Of a DNA stretch of 32,705 nucleotides, positions 8,065 to 15,918 are shown one piece after another. This DNA is from Leptolyngbyaceae cyanobacterium CSU_1_3 (lineage in GTDB: Bacteria > Cyanobacteriota > Cyanobacteriia > Leptolyngbyales > Leptolyngbyaceae). Under the pieces are notes generated by a model, which saw only the letters and a list, made by a program, of their open reading frames with translations, was not told the DNA's origin and did no database searches. The DNA lies in contig JAAUOZ010000050.1 in the NCBI GenBank assembly GCA_012034655.1, positions 1 through 32,705 of the forward strand. The letters are read 5' to 3'. Position 1 is the first letter of the stretch. Each line of letters starts with the position of its first letter. The position numbers and the translations under genes were made by a program.

Positions 8065-8544
8065 ATGCTTGGGAGCTTCATTCCGGTTTCAGCCGTGCTG
8101 TTTTGTTTGGCGATCGCAAGTACACAAGCGTGGCTATTCTATCATCGGTACAATCGTCCTACCTACACTTGGATCGTAATCAGTCTTGTAGGATTCTTTG
8201 TAGCAGTCCCTCTAGCGGTTACCGCAGGATGTCTATCGATAGCTCTGTTTCGATTGGATGTGTTGCAAAACGGCAAACATGGCGCGATCGCTTCTATCGC
8301 CATCATCATGAGTTTTGGTGTTGTCATGATTTTGTCACAGTGGCTCATCTTGCGAAGAAGAGTGAGTGCCCCAATGCTGCAAGCGTCGCTAAATGTCGTT
8401 CTCGGAACGGCTACCTGGCTATTTTTTGTATCACAGCTTAAAGATACGCCAGTGGGCTTGCTCTCATTGATTGTTCTTTCGATTGTCTTGGGTGTGGGCT
8501 TAGGGGGCATCATCCATAAGACTTTGAACTCATGGATTGCGTAA
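8065..8544 (+). CDS. Four-helix membrane protein, unknown
   Basis: 159 residues and very hydrophobic. Predicted membrane spans are at about 2-24, 34-58, 72-92 and 106-155 (possibly two). No family recognised and no conserved polar motif stands out. ACAGAGG precedes ATG 8065. It is 31 bp downstream of the CPBP protease and 51 bp upstream of the small paralogue gene, all on the same strand, and probably belongs to the same transcript. Confidence 0.7.
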   Translation: MLGSFIPVSAVLFCLAIASTQAWLFYHRYNRPTYTWIVISLVGFFVAVPLAVTAGCLSIALFRLDVLQNGKHGAIASIAIIMSFGVVMILSQWLILRRRVSAPMLQASLNVVLGTATWLFFVSQLKDTPVGLLSLIVLSIVLGVGLGGIIHKTLNSWIA

Positions 8545-8595
8545 AACCGTAATGCATTCAGTAGACTCAACCTAATTAACAAAAAGGAGAAAAGT

Positions 8596-8901
8596 ATGAA
8601 CCCTTCAACCACTGTTTCTAGTAGTTCACCTGTGGCAACACCGCCTGAAATAATTCTTATTCCTGGTAACTCTCTCTTGACTGCAACCCCTGAAGAAGGG
8701 CGACAGTTAGCGGTCAAGATGGCGCGTTTGATTGTCAAGATGACTCAGCCTGATGAAGAGAAGCGCAAACAACTTCGTGAATCCTACGGAAATGATGCCA
8801 TGATGCTGATTGCGGTTAGTCACGTTGTTGCTACAGAATTTGCCACGATCGCCGCTGCCAACCACTACTGGCGCGATACGACTGTTTACTCCTCTACTTA
8901 G
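8596..8901 (+). CDS. Unrecognised small protein, paralogue of the product at 966
   Basis: 101 residues with a strong SD (AAAAAGGAG). The core from about residue 26 (NSLLTATPEEGRQLAV, then QPDEEKRKQLRE, GNDAMMLIAVSHVV, EFATIAAANHYW) closely matches the 966-1250 protein; the N-terminal 25 residues and the C-terminal TTVYSST tail diverge. The strong core conservation suggests selection on function after duplication. It is followed 17 bp later by a ferric-reductase-like membrane protein gene. Function unknown. Confidence 0.8.
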   Translation: MNPSTTVSSSSPVATPPEIILIPGNSLLTATPEEGRQLAVKMARLIVKMTQPDEEKRKQLRESYGNDAMMLIAVSHVVATEFATIAAANHYWRDTTVYSST

Positions 8902-8918
8902 GTAAAAGGAATCTCATC

Positions 8919-9479
8919 ATGACGATTGCATTGGATATCCCGCCTTTAGCCAATAGTTTAGGATTTGCAGCACTGATTGGCTATTCACTCACGCTACTTC
9001 CCAGCATTTTGAGAATTGTCTTTCCTCAATCAAAAGGCACTACACTTCACAAATGGCTGTTGCAGTATCGTCGCCATATTGGGGTGTTAAGCCTCTTTCT
9101 TTCCGCGCTGCATGGCTACCCCTACTTGCACAAGAGAAGCCTTGATGCTGGTGATATGATGACTTACTTGATCTATATTCAGGGCGTTTTGGCGTTTGTC
9201 ATTCTGATTCTTCTCGCTGCAACTTCTAACAACTGGAGCATGAAGAAATTGAAGAAGAACTGGAAGCAACTTCACAAGCTCACCTATGCTCTGATGTTTC
9301 TTTTGATCTGGCATATCTGGGATAAGATGTCTGGTCACTGGACTTATCTCACACCTGTAGGACTAGGAGTAATGACAGGTGCCACAATTTTGTTTCTGAT
9401 TCGTGCTTACACTGAATATGAAACTCAGCGGCAAAAAGACTTGGAAAAGGCTACAAGCTTAACTATTTCTGAAAAGTGA
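8919..9479 (+). CDS. Ferric-reductase-like transmembrane protein
   Basis: 186 residues with five or six membrane spans. A loop plus helix RRHIGVLSLFLSALHGYPYLH and a later helix QLHKLTYALMFLLIWHIW supply paired histidines spaced as in haem-binding ferric-reductase/MsrQ-type domains. No FAD or NAD(P)H domain is attached, so it would need a partner or act as a membrane cytochrome b. The C-terminus (about 165-186) is a charged cytoplasmic tail. Close spacing to the small paralogue upstream (17 bp) suggests one transcript. Confidence 0.75.
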   Translation: MTIALDIPPLANSLGFAALIGYSLTLLPSILRIVFPQSKGTTLHKWLLQYRRHIGVLSLFLSALHGYPYLHKRSLDAGDMMTYLIYIQGVLAFVILILLAATSNNWSMKKLKKNWKQLHKLTYALMFLLIWHIWDKMSGHWTYLTPVGLGVMTGATILFLIRAYTEYETQRQKDLEKATSLTISEK

Positions 9480-9522
9480 TAGATCAATCATCGGCACTTG
9501 CCACTTATCAAAGGAGTGTCTA

Positions 9523-10578
9523 ATGTTCAAGTCAAGTTCTAATAAAGTATGGATCAAGCTGGGGATTGCTGCGCTCCTAGCTGCTGTCGGAACTCGTTAT
9601 TTGAGAGCAATTTTGCAGCCATCTGTATCAGCTACAGCCGAGTTTCAATCAACAACCTCGCAACTCGATCGCACGTTCAAAGATACAACCTGGGTGTATG
9701 CAATCGCCATCAGTCCGGATGGCAACACGTTAGTCAGTGGCAACTATCATGACACTATTAAAATTTGGAACCTGAATACGGGGCAGTTGTTGCATACAAT
9801 CCCAGGAGATACAACTGAGGGGCACGGAGATGCAGTCGTTTCCTTAGCCATCAGTCCGGATGGACGCACAGTTGCCAGTGGAAGCTGGGATAATCGAGTC
9901 AAGTTGTGGGATTTACAAACGGGTAAACTCATTCGCACCTTTTCTGGACACAGCGATGATGTGAAGTCGATCGCAATTAGCCCGGATGGAACCCAGTTAA
10001 TCAGCGGCGGATGGGATCAGATGATCAAGGTATGGAATTTAAAGACGGGGGAACTCACTCATACATTTCACCTGCAAGAACCTGTGACTACCCTTGCAAT
10101 TAGTCCTGATGGTCAGTTTGTCGCAAGCAGTACTCAAGGCGGAAAGATTATGATTTGGCAGCTTAGTAGTCGAATCTTGAAGCTGCCTCTCGTTGCTCAT
10201 AACAAAGCGGTTTCATCTATTGCCTTTAGTCCTGATGGACGATCGCTGGCTAGTGGTAGCTTAGATCGCAGCGTTAAGTTTTGGAGTATGCAGACAGGAC
10301 AATTGTCGGGTGCATTTGTGGAACATAGCAAAGCAGTTCTATCTATTGCCTTTAGTCCTGATGGACGATCGCTAGCAAGCGGTAGCTATGACGGCATTCT
10401 TAAAGTGTGGGATACTGAGACTAGAACGGTAAAGAGTACGATCGCAGGGCATGATAAGCCCATTTGGTCAGCTACATTCAATCCGTTTGGAAAAACCTTT
10501 GCTAGTGGAAGTGCTGATGGAATGATCAAGACTTGGCGAACAGTTCCTCAAGTCGGCTTTCTCAAAGAGACGTTGTGA
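9523..10578 (+). CDS. Membrane-anchored WD40 repeat protein (seven blades)
   Basis: 351 residues. An N-terminal hydrophobic segment (about 9-28) is a signal anchor or uncleaved signal. Seven WD40 repeats then fill the rest, each with an SPDG turn (NPFG in the last) and a closing WN/WD/WQ/WS/WR dipeptide; repeats 5 and 6 are almost identical in DNA (around 10218 and 10348), showing recent internal duplication or gene conversion. Seven blades make one closed propeller, so the protein looks complete. Probably a protein-interaction scaffold facing the periplasm or lumen; partner unknown. Confidence 0.88.
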   Translation: MFKSSSNKVWIKLGIAALLAAVGTRYLRAILQPSVSATAEFQSTTSQLDRTFKDTTWVYAIAISPDGNTLVSGNYHDTIKIWNLNTGQLLHTIPGDTTEGHGDAVVSLAISPDGRTVASGSWDNRVKLWDLQTGKLIRTFSGHSDDVKSIAISPDGTQLISGGWDQMIKVWNLKTGELTHTFHLQEPVTTLAISPDGQFVASSTQGGKIMIWQLSSRILKLPLVAHNKAVSSIAFSPDGRSLASGSLDRSVKFWSMQTGQLSGAFVEHSKAVLSIAFSPDGRSLASGSYDGILKVWDTETRTVKSTIAGHDKPIWSATFNPFGKTFASGSADGMIKTWRTVPQVGFLKETL

Positions 10579-10742
10579 ACCAAGAGTACAAAGAGTAGAG
10601 GGTGTTGAGGATGTTTGAAAAGACAATCAAGATGTAAAAAAGCTCTCCGATTATAAACCGTAAAGACGTAAAGAGCACAGCACCGCAAGAGCTACATGAG
10701 TAAATCTTGTCCCTTAGTACAGGACAAAAAGGTTAAAAGTCA

Positions 10743-10761
10743 CTAGGAGAGGGATTCCTAG
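10743..10761. repeat. Short inverted repeat before the IS4-type fragment
   Basis: CTAGGA and TCCTAG arms separated by seven bases, about 30 bp before the transposase start. It lies in the 211-bp space after the WD40 gene and may belong to the leader of the IS4-type element. The outer end of that element could not be identified. Confidence 0.4.
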
Positions 10762-10789
10762 GAGTAACTACACGACCGAAAAATCCCTC

Positions 10790-11108
10790 ATGACTGAGAT
10801 TACCCTAATTCACCAGACCTTACACCAACATTTTGGATGGCATGGTGCGCGACTTCGATTTTTGACGTTGTTCTTAATTGCGCTGTTTCGAGGCAGGACG
10901 GTGAACTTGAGCGACTTATCCATCGCCATGCCAAGCGATGCTCAAGCCAGTTCTCGTTACAAACGCTTGCAGCGGTTCTTCTGCGGCTTTGAGTTGGACT
11001 ATGGCGATTGGGCGAAGGGGATGATGAATTTAATGGCGATTCCGCAGCCTTGGACGTTAGCAATTGACCGGACAAACTGGAAAGTGGGTACGATCAACCA
11101 CAATTTTC
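10790..11108 (+). pseudogene. IS4-type transposase, N-terminal fragment
   Basis: About 106 residues of an IS4-family transposase: the helical N-terminal region, ending in PWTLAIDRTNWKVG, which contains the first catalytic Asp (AIDRTNW). The coding sequence is cut exactly where an IS1-type element begins (11109), and the remaining two thirds, with the other DDE residues, are absent on the other side. It therefore cannot be functional. The frame runs a few codons into the IS1 end and stops at 11131. Confidence 0.85.
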
Positions 11109-11147
11109 GGCGTTGCATAATGGAAGGATGAATTGAGGTCATCTTCC

Positions 11148-11838
11148 ATGCAATGTCCTGAATGTCAGTCCCCCACATCCGTAAAAATGGGAAGAGAAAA
11201 GGTAAGCAAAATCACGTCTGCGTCGATTGCGGGCGGCAGTTCATCGATTGCTACGATCCGCCTCAGGGCTACTCGGACGCAGTGAAACGCGAATGCTTGA
11301 AAATGGATGTGAATGGCATGGGCTTTCGAGCGATCGAGCGAGTCAAAGGTGTACATCATACCACTGTGATTTACTGGGTCAGACAAGCGGGATTATTGTT
11401 GCCAGATGCCTACGAGCCAGAGATGCCGCCCCAAGTTGGAGAATTGGATGAACTTGAAACCTTTGTCGGATCAAAAAAAACAAAATCTGGAGCTGGACAG
11501 CGGTAAACCACTTCCAGCCAGGAATTTTGGGCTGGGTGATTGGCGATCATCGTGCGGAGACGTTTACTCCACTCTGGGACTTAGTCACGCTCTGGAACTG
11601 CTACTTCTATGTCAGCGATGGCAATCGGGTCTATCCGATGTTCATTGCGGATGAAGACCACATTGTGAGCAAAACCTACATGACAAGAGTGGAAGGTGAG
11701 AACACGCGCTTAAGACACTATCTCGCACGCCTGCATCGCAAGACGCTGTGCTATTCCAAGTCCGTAGAAATGCTCCAGCACTCTGTACGATTACTACTTC
11801 ACTACCTCAAATTTTGGGATGTTCCTGTTCCTAGCTGA
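11148..11838 (+). pseudogene. IS1-type transposase (InsA-InsB'), -1 frameshift site, N-terminal lesion
   Basis: The first ATG (11148) encodes MQCPECQSP, the start of the N-terminal zinc finger. The rest of the finger (RKNGKRKGKQ, then CVDCGRQF) and the helix-turn-helix (to about 11470) are in another frame. A sixth C in the run near 11172-11176 would join them, so a one-base deletion or sequencing error is likely. The second cistron starts after the A-rich slippery site and encodes the DDE part (GILGWVIGDH, then a long C-terminus ending VPVPS). Joining InsA to InsB' by -1 frameshifting is the normal expression mode of IS1. Confidence 0.8.
11473..11481 (+). other. Programmed -1 ribosomal frameshift site
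   Basis: Eight A residues followed by C. In the InsA frame this reads TCA AAA AAA ACA, giving an A-AAA-AAA slippery heptamer. A -1 slip moves the ribosome into the frame that continues GSKKNKIWSW and onward to 11838. Without the slip, InsA ends with TAA shortly after. Confidence 0.72.
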
Positions 11839-11862
11839 TTCATCTTCTTATTCAGCAACGCC

Positions 11863-12216
11863 CAAGTTCCCCCTTCCGGTCTCTCGAAATACTGATTTGA
11901 GCCGCTCCAAACTCGCCTTTGATCGTCTTTTTACTGTGTCCATTGCGCCGATTGCGGCTGGCTTTACCAGATGGCAAAGGTTCGGAATCTTGCTCTTCTA
12001 GATGCGTTTTCAGTTCTGCGTTTAAGCAGCGTTCTACCAAGGCAGTCGTGAGTTGTTTCAAAATCCCACCTTCTCCGATTAAATCTTCAGGAGTTTGGTA
12101 GCCTTTGAGCAGTTCATCAAGTAATTCAGGTTGAAAAGTCATAGGTTTGATGTCTCAGATTCAGGAGTTCATTAGATCTCAACTTCTGACCTTTGACACA
12201 ATTTATTTTACAATCC
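11863..12216 (-). mobile_element. IS256-family remnant (5' part)
   Basis: This contains the left end and first 93 or so codons of an IS256-type transposase (starting at 12142): PELLDELLKGYQTPEDLIGEGGILKQL, then RRNGHSKKTIKGEFG and ISRDRKGEL. The reading frame is cut by the right end of the IS1 element at 11862; all catalytic residues are missing. The outer boundary lies at about 12210-12217, where the upstream esterase coding sequence stops matching its family. Inactive. Confidence 0.82.
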
Positions 12217-12304
12217 CGTTAGGAAGGTAGATCGTATAGTGAATCGGTTTGCCTAAAATTTGACTCCGGATTGCGAGTCCTTCTTGAACGATGCCTCGTG
12301 CCAT
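12217..12304 (-). pseudogene. Esterase/alpha-beta hydrolase, N-terminal stub cut by IS256
   Basis: Starts at ATG 12304 with a strong AGGGGGAG, 15 bp after the stop of the membrane-protein gene. The first 29 codons (ending KPIHYTIYLPNG) match the start of esterase-D-like alpha/beta hydrolases, which continue to a YPVLYLLHG strand. Here the sequence runs into the IS256 remnant and terminates at TAA 12203. It was probably the last gene of the operon with the TPR lipoprotein and the membrane protein. Confidence 0.62.
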
Positions 12305-12319
12305 TCAATCTCCCCCTGA

Positions 12320-13375
12320 TTAAGGTTTTTGGAGAACGAACGTATTGACTAACCGAAGAAATACGTCCAAATCATCGATTTCATCTGCTCTAAAAACAAC
12401 GTTTACAAAAGCAAGCGGGTTAAATCTTCCCGATATCTTTCCATCCGTCTTGCGTCGAATTGCAAGATCCCCGTTTCCAGTTGTTAATTCAAGCTCCTGT
12501 ACTTCAATCCGCCTTGGCTCCTGATTCGGAAAAACAACATTGATGAATCCCGAACCCACTTCTAAATCAATGCCCTTTGCAGTTGAAAACCGAGCAACAC
12601 CCGATTGAGCAAACTCAGTTTGTGCCCGTTGTAGCCGAATTGCTGTCCAAACTCGTTCCGCATCTTGAGCAAACCGGTAGGCATCATTGACTAATATATT
12701 AGGAGCCGCTCCCCCAATAGAGAAACGCTGTCTCATTGTGGGCTGATTCGACAAGAAGGGGTGATTGTTCCAGGAATATTCAAATGAAGTCCTGTGATAG
12801 ACTCCATTTCTATAGATGCGCGTAATCCGCTTACGCAGTCCTGTTGTTTCTGAAAAGCGCAAAACCTCGCCCTTGATCCCTTTCCGGGTTTGCCAGTAAT
12901 GAGCGATTCCCAGTTCACCGACAAAAGAGCATTCAGATTTGGGAGCGCGAAACATAGTGATATACATCCATGCAAACAGTACTGCTGTCAACCCTCCTCC
13001 AAGCCAAGACCAAATTAAACCTGCACCGAAAGAGTTCAGTATTATCCCACCTAAAAATCCAGACGCGATAACAACTAGGCTGAGGATAGCGAAGAGGAAG
13101 AGGTAGAAAAGGGTCATAAAGAATACCAACCAAGAAGAGAACATAGTCAGTACAAACTCCAGTAAAGTTTGCAAAATTGGCGTTCTACTCGATCGATTGA
13201 GTTCCTCCGTAATGCCTGCCCCTGATGCGCTAATCACTGCTCCAATCTCTGGTGGCGGCGATGCAAAGAAAAATGTATCAGGATGGAGCAGCACGCCGTT
13301 ATGATCCCTCATCTGTGCTGGCGGAGTCCAAACTGTTTGATAAGGAGTTTTCATCAATATCGTCTCGTTGATCAC
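12320..13375 (-). CDS. Membrane protein, unknown
   Basis: 351 residues from GTG 13375, whose last two bases overlap the stop of the upstream TPR gene (GTGA arrangement); ATG 13354 is the alternative. A soluble N-terminus (about 1-70) is followed by two or three strong membrane helices (about 77-150) and a polar beta-rich C-terminal domain (about 160-351). Family not recognised. Its coupling to the TPR lipoprotein gene suggests a shared envelope function. The downstream esterase has been destroyed by an IS256-type insertion. Confidence 0.72.
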   Translation of the reverse strand: MINETILMKTPYQTVWTPPAQMRDHNGVLLHPDTFFFASPPPEIGAVISASGAGITEELNRSSRTPILQTLLEFVLTMFSSWLVFFMTLFYLFLFAILSLVVIASGFLGGIILNSFGAGLIWSWLGGGLTAVLFAWMYITMFRAPKSECSFVGELGIAHYWQTRKGIKGEVLRFSETTGLRKRITRIYRNGVYHRTSFEYSWNNHPFLSNQPTMRQRFSIGGAAPNILVNDAYRFAQDAERVWTAIRLQRAQTEFAQSGVARFSTAKGIDLEVGSGFINVVFPNQEPRRIEVQELELTTGNGDLAIRRKTDGKISGRFNPLAFVNVVFRADEIDDLDVFLRLVNTFVLQKP

Positions 13376-14264
13376 TTCAGTTTCTCAAGTAATTTGATTA
13401 CTTTTTGGTAATTTTCCGTATCCCCTTGCTGTTGGAATAAATCTGCGGCTTTTTGGAGATCTGCGATCGCGCCTTGTTTGTCGCCCAACCTAACGCGTGT
13501 ACTGCCTCGATCAGAGTAAACATCAGCATGATCTGGCAAGATCCGAGAGGCTTGGTCATAGTCTTGGAGTGCTCCTTGTTTATCCCCTAACTCATAGCGG
13601 ACAAAGCCTCGATTGTTGTAGGGATTTGCAAAATTCGGCTGAAGTCTAATTGCTTGGTCATAGTCTTGGATTGCGCCTTGTTTATCTCCTAACTCAGAGC
13701 GAACAAAGCCTCGATTGTTGTAGGCAAGAGCATAATCTGGCTTGACGCGAATCGCTTGACTATAGTCCTGGATCGCACCCTGTTTGTCCCCCGACTCGTA
13801 GCGGACAAGTCCTCGATTGTAGTAAGCCTTGGCATAATCTGGCTTGAGTTTAATCGCTTGGTTATAGTCCTGGATTTCACCCTGTTTATCCCCTACCATA
13901 GAATGGGCGAGTCCTCGATTGTAGTAAGCTTCGGGAAAATTCGGTTTGAGCTTAATTGCTTCCGTCCAATCCTCGATCGCGCCTTGATAGTCTCGCCTCC
14001 TAGCTTTTTCCTGTCCCCTATCAAAAGCTCCTGGGCACTCATTGCCGGGAAAGATGAATCTGTAGGTCGTGTCGTTGGGGGCTTTGATGCCTGCGCCTGG
14101 ACTATAGGGGTAGATGAAGTAGTGAGCGGTATTGTCGGTGAATTCGATGTTTGAGTTTGATCCTGAGTACACGCACCCAAGCTGATCGCGATCGCTAAAC
14201 TTATGCTGCCTAAAACTTGACCGCTGAGATGCGATCGAAGGTTCTGATTCAGTTGTCTCATCAT
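13372..14264 (-). pseudogene. TPR-repeat lipoprotein, interrupted by a frameshift
   Basis: The start ATG 14264 opens a lipoprotein signal peptide (hydrophobic VLGSISLAIAISLGAC, lipobox LGAC). A Thr/Ser/Pro linker follows, ending FPAMSAQEL. From there the conserved reading switches to another frame: FDRGQEKARRRDYQGAIEDW and five TPR units with the signature GDKQGAIQDY, down to 13372. One more T in the run at 14023-14026 (CTTTT read from the minus strand) would give SAQELFDRGQ without a break. So the gene has either a one-base deletion or a sequencing error. Expected product: an outer- or inner-membrane anchored scaffold. Co-oriented with 12320 and preceded by a putative operator. Confidence 0.82.
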
Positions 14265-14359
14265 CTGCAACCCTATCTAAAAATTTCCTGAATGGTTTTC
14301 TGAAGCTACAGAGCTTATGCCTTTGTTTTGAGAACCGCTCATATTCTACAGGGCAAGAA

Positions 14360-14392
14360 ATGAATGACAAAATATCGTGCGCGATATCGTTG
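14360..14392. promoter_or_regulatory. Putative operator, copy B of a shared 33-nt element
   Basis: Contains the palindrome ATATCG-TGCG-CGATAT. Over 33 nt it matches 19733-19765 at 28 positions. It lies about 96 bp upstream of the TPR lipoprotein start and just after the D-glutamate cyclase stop, in the same orientation relative to the minus-strand gene as copy A has to the oxoprolinase gene. Likely a binding site for the same regulator, possibly the LysR protein at 19768. Confidence 0.6.
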
Positions 14393-14409
14393 AAGTATAG
14401 TCCGATCGC

Positions 14410-15192
14410 CTAACTTGCCAGTACTTCATCTCTCCAATCGCTGATAAACATATGTCCCGGTGCGTGAGTGATGGCAAATTCGGGCTTGGCTCGCGCAATG
14501 GCAGTCTGAGTTGTAACTCCACACGCCCAGAATACGGGAACTTCCCCTTCGCGGATGGTCACTGCATCTCCATAGTCGGGACGAGATAAATCGGTGATCC
14601 CCAGTTGCTCTGGATTGCCAATGTGAATTGGTGAGCCATGAGCCTTGGCAAAGCGACTCGTGACTGCGACCGCTCGAATCGCATCCTGTGGCGTTAGAGG
14701 ACGCATGGACACAACGAGAGGACTGGAGAAAGTACGATTTGCTAAACAATCGATCGAGGTTTTGTACATGGGCACATTCTTACTTTCCTCAATGTGCCGA
14801 ACAGATAATCCTGCATTCAGCATTGCAGTCTCGAATGAGAAGGAACACCCAATCAAAAACGCCACTAGGTCATCTCTCCAAAACGCACAAATGTCTGTGG
14901 TTTCCTCAATTAACTGACCGTGGCGAAAGATGCAATAACGCGGTAAATCAGTTCTAATATCTGCACCAGGCGCAATCAGTTTCGGCTCTGGATCACCCAC
15001 TTCAGTCACATCTAGAATCGGACAAGGTTTGGGATTTCTCAAGCAAAATAAGAGAAATTCAAACGCCAAGTCAAACGGCAACACAACGAGATTCGCTTGC
15101 ACATAACCAGGCACAAGTCCGGGTGTTGGGCGATCCAGTTGACCCACCCGGCAAAGGTGGCGAAATTCAGTTGGAATCGTAGGATTGAGCAT
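14410..15192 (-). CDS. D-glutamate cyclase / YcsI-DUF1445 family hydro-lyase
   Basis: 260 residues from ATG 15192, with AGGAG seven bases upstream. The sequence follows the YcsI/DUF1445 pattern throughout: PGYVQANLVVLP, then FLLFCLRNPKPCPILDVTE, DIRTDLPRY, LIGCSFSFE, the MRPL block and the C-terminal APGHMFISD. Characterised relatives (mammalian DGLUCY) interconvert D-glutamate and 5-oxo-D-proline. That fits the neighbouring 5-oxoprolinase-like gene: together they could handle pyroglutamate or related cyclic amides. The activity is inferred from family and context. The gene is 48 bp downstream of the DUF3592-like gene and last in the cluster. Confidence 0.88.
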   Translation of the reverse strand: MLNPTIPTEFRHLCRVGQLDRPTPGLVPGYVQANLVVLPFDLAFEFLLFCLRNPKPCPILDVTEVGDPEPKLIAPGADIRTDLPRYCIFRHGQLIEETTDICAFWRDDLVAFLIGCSFSFETAMLNAGLSVRHIEESKNVPMYKTSIDCLANRTFSSPLVVSMRPLTPQDAIRAVAVTSRFAKAHGSPIHIGNPEQLGITDLSRPDYGDAVTIREGEVPVFWACGVTTQTAIARAKPEFAITHAPGHMFISDWRDEVLAS

Positions 15193-15240
15193 CAAAAAAC
15201 TCCTGAGCTAGATATTTAGGATCAAGACCATTCAAAAGCG

Positions 15241-15792
15241 CTAAATATTCGCACATTCACTGGGAATCCATCGATGCTCTGAGAAATCCGGTGTCGGGCA
15301 ACTTATCTCTGGCGGCATTCCAATCACAAATAAACCGATTAACCATGGCAACACAGATGAAGCGAGCAGTAAGCAGAGCACACCGTACATACTGGAGCAA
15401 AACACAGATGTATCTATCCCGCGTTGCAGAACATAGATCTTTGGCTTCTTTGGATAATAGAATACTGTGAGAGGCTTTCTGAGCGAAGACTCCTTCATCG
15501 CTGCTGCTTCAGCATCGGCATAGCTGCTAAAGTGACAAGAGTCATCGCCTCTAGCTAGATATACACCACCACCGGCAGTATATCTGTAGAAAATAGTGTA
15601 GCAATAATAGTCCCAAGTCCCGTCGTTAAGGGAGCACACAAGAAAATCTGTTGCTTCTGCCTGAATTGCAGGCCATTTTTTGCTTCGAGCGCCCCGCCAG
15701 AGCATCTGCAACGAGCACCAGATGAAGAGAATACCAGCACTCCCAAATATACAAAACATTACGAGGTGACTAATGATAGCGAAGATGATCAT
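15241..15792 (-). CDS. DUF3592-like membrane protein
   Basis: 183 residues. One N-terminal membrane helix (about 8-30) is followed by an exposed beta-rich domain: KWPAIQAEATDFLV, then YTIFYRYTAGGGVYLARG and LTVFYYPKKP. A second hydrophobic region lies at about 133-158. The order helix / xWPxxxGxV-like strand / VxYxPxxP is characteristic of DUF3592, of unknown function. It lies between the oxoprolinase and D-glutamate cyclase genes on the same strand and may be co-transcribed by chance. The ATG at 15792 has weak SD support. Confidence 0.65.
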   Translation of the reverse strand: MIIFAIISHLVMFCIFGSAGILFIWCSLQMLWRGARSKKWPAIQAEATDFLVCSLNDGTWDYYCYTIFYRYTAGGGVYLARGDDSCHFSSYADAEAAAMKESSLRKPLTVFYYPKKPKIYVLQRGIDTSVFCSSMYGVLCLLLASSVLPWLIGLFVIGMPPEISCPTPDFSEHRWIPSECANI

Positions 15793-15918
15793 GATATCTA
15801 GGTGGGTAATGAACTATCGTTTTCCTCACACATCACTCCTCACTTCTTAGCAGTAATAACCTTATATTTCACGGCACAGAGAACTTATGTGCTGCCTCAG
15901 ATCGAAACTGGGCAAATG

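Larger units (their letters stand above)
11109..11862 (+). mobile_element. IS1-family element
   Basis: About 754 bp, close to the size of IS1. The terminal inverted repeats begin GGCGTTGC at the left (11109) and the complement of the same octamer at the right (ending 11862), with weaker matching inward. The element carries one InsA/InsB'-type transposase with a slippery site. The flanks differ (IS4 fragment on the left, IS256 fragment on the right). The adjacent octamers CAATTTTC and CAAGTTCC are similar but not identical, so no clean target duplication is visible. Confidence 0.82.

Noticed and set aside
8163-8738. 191-codon minus-strand frame across the 8065 and 8596 genes
   Set aside because: It spans two well-supported plus-strand genes and their spacer; composition and overlap mark it as a shadow.
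9690-10550. Tandem DNA repeat
   Set aside because: It is explained by WD40 repeat coding; only repeats 5 and 6 are near-identical at DNA level.
10579-10789. Possible RNA gene before the IS4-type fragment
   Set aside because: Only a weak inverted repeat is visible and it is better explained as IS leader sequence.
13430-14000. Periodic sequence resembling a CRISPR or tandem array
   Set aside because: The 102-nt period equals 34 codons, the TPR unit; there are no short identical repeats with unique spacers.
13756-14154. Long plus-strand reading frame opposite the TPR gene
   Set aside because: It is the antisense of TPR repeats; its repetitiveness follows from them and it has no start signal or recognisable domain.
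14264-14370. N-terminal extension of the TPR frame (residues before the lipobox position)
   Set aside because: The lipoprotein signal in the neighbouring frame is the conserved start; this extension runs through the operator and has no family match.
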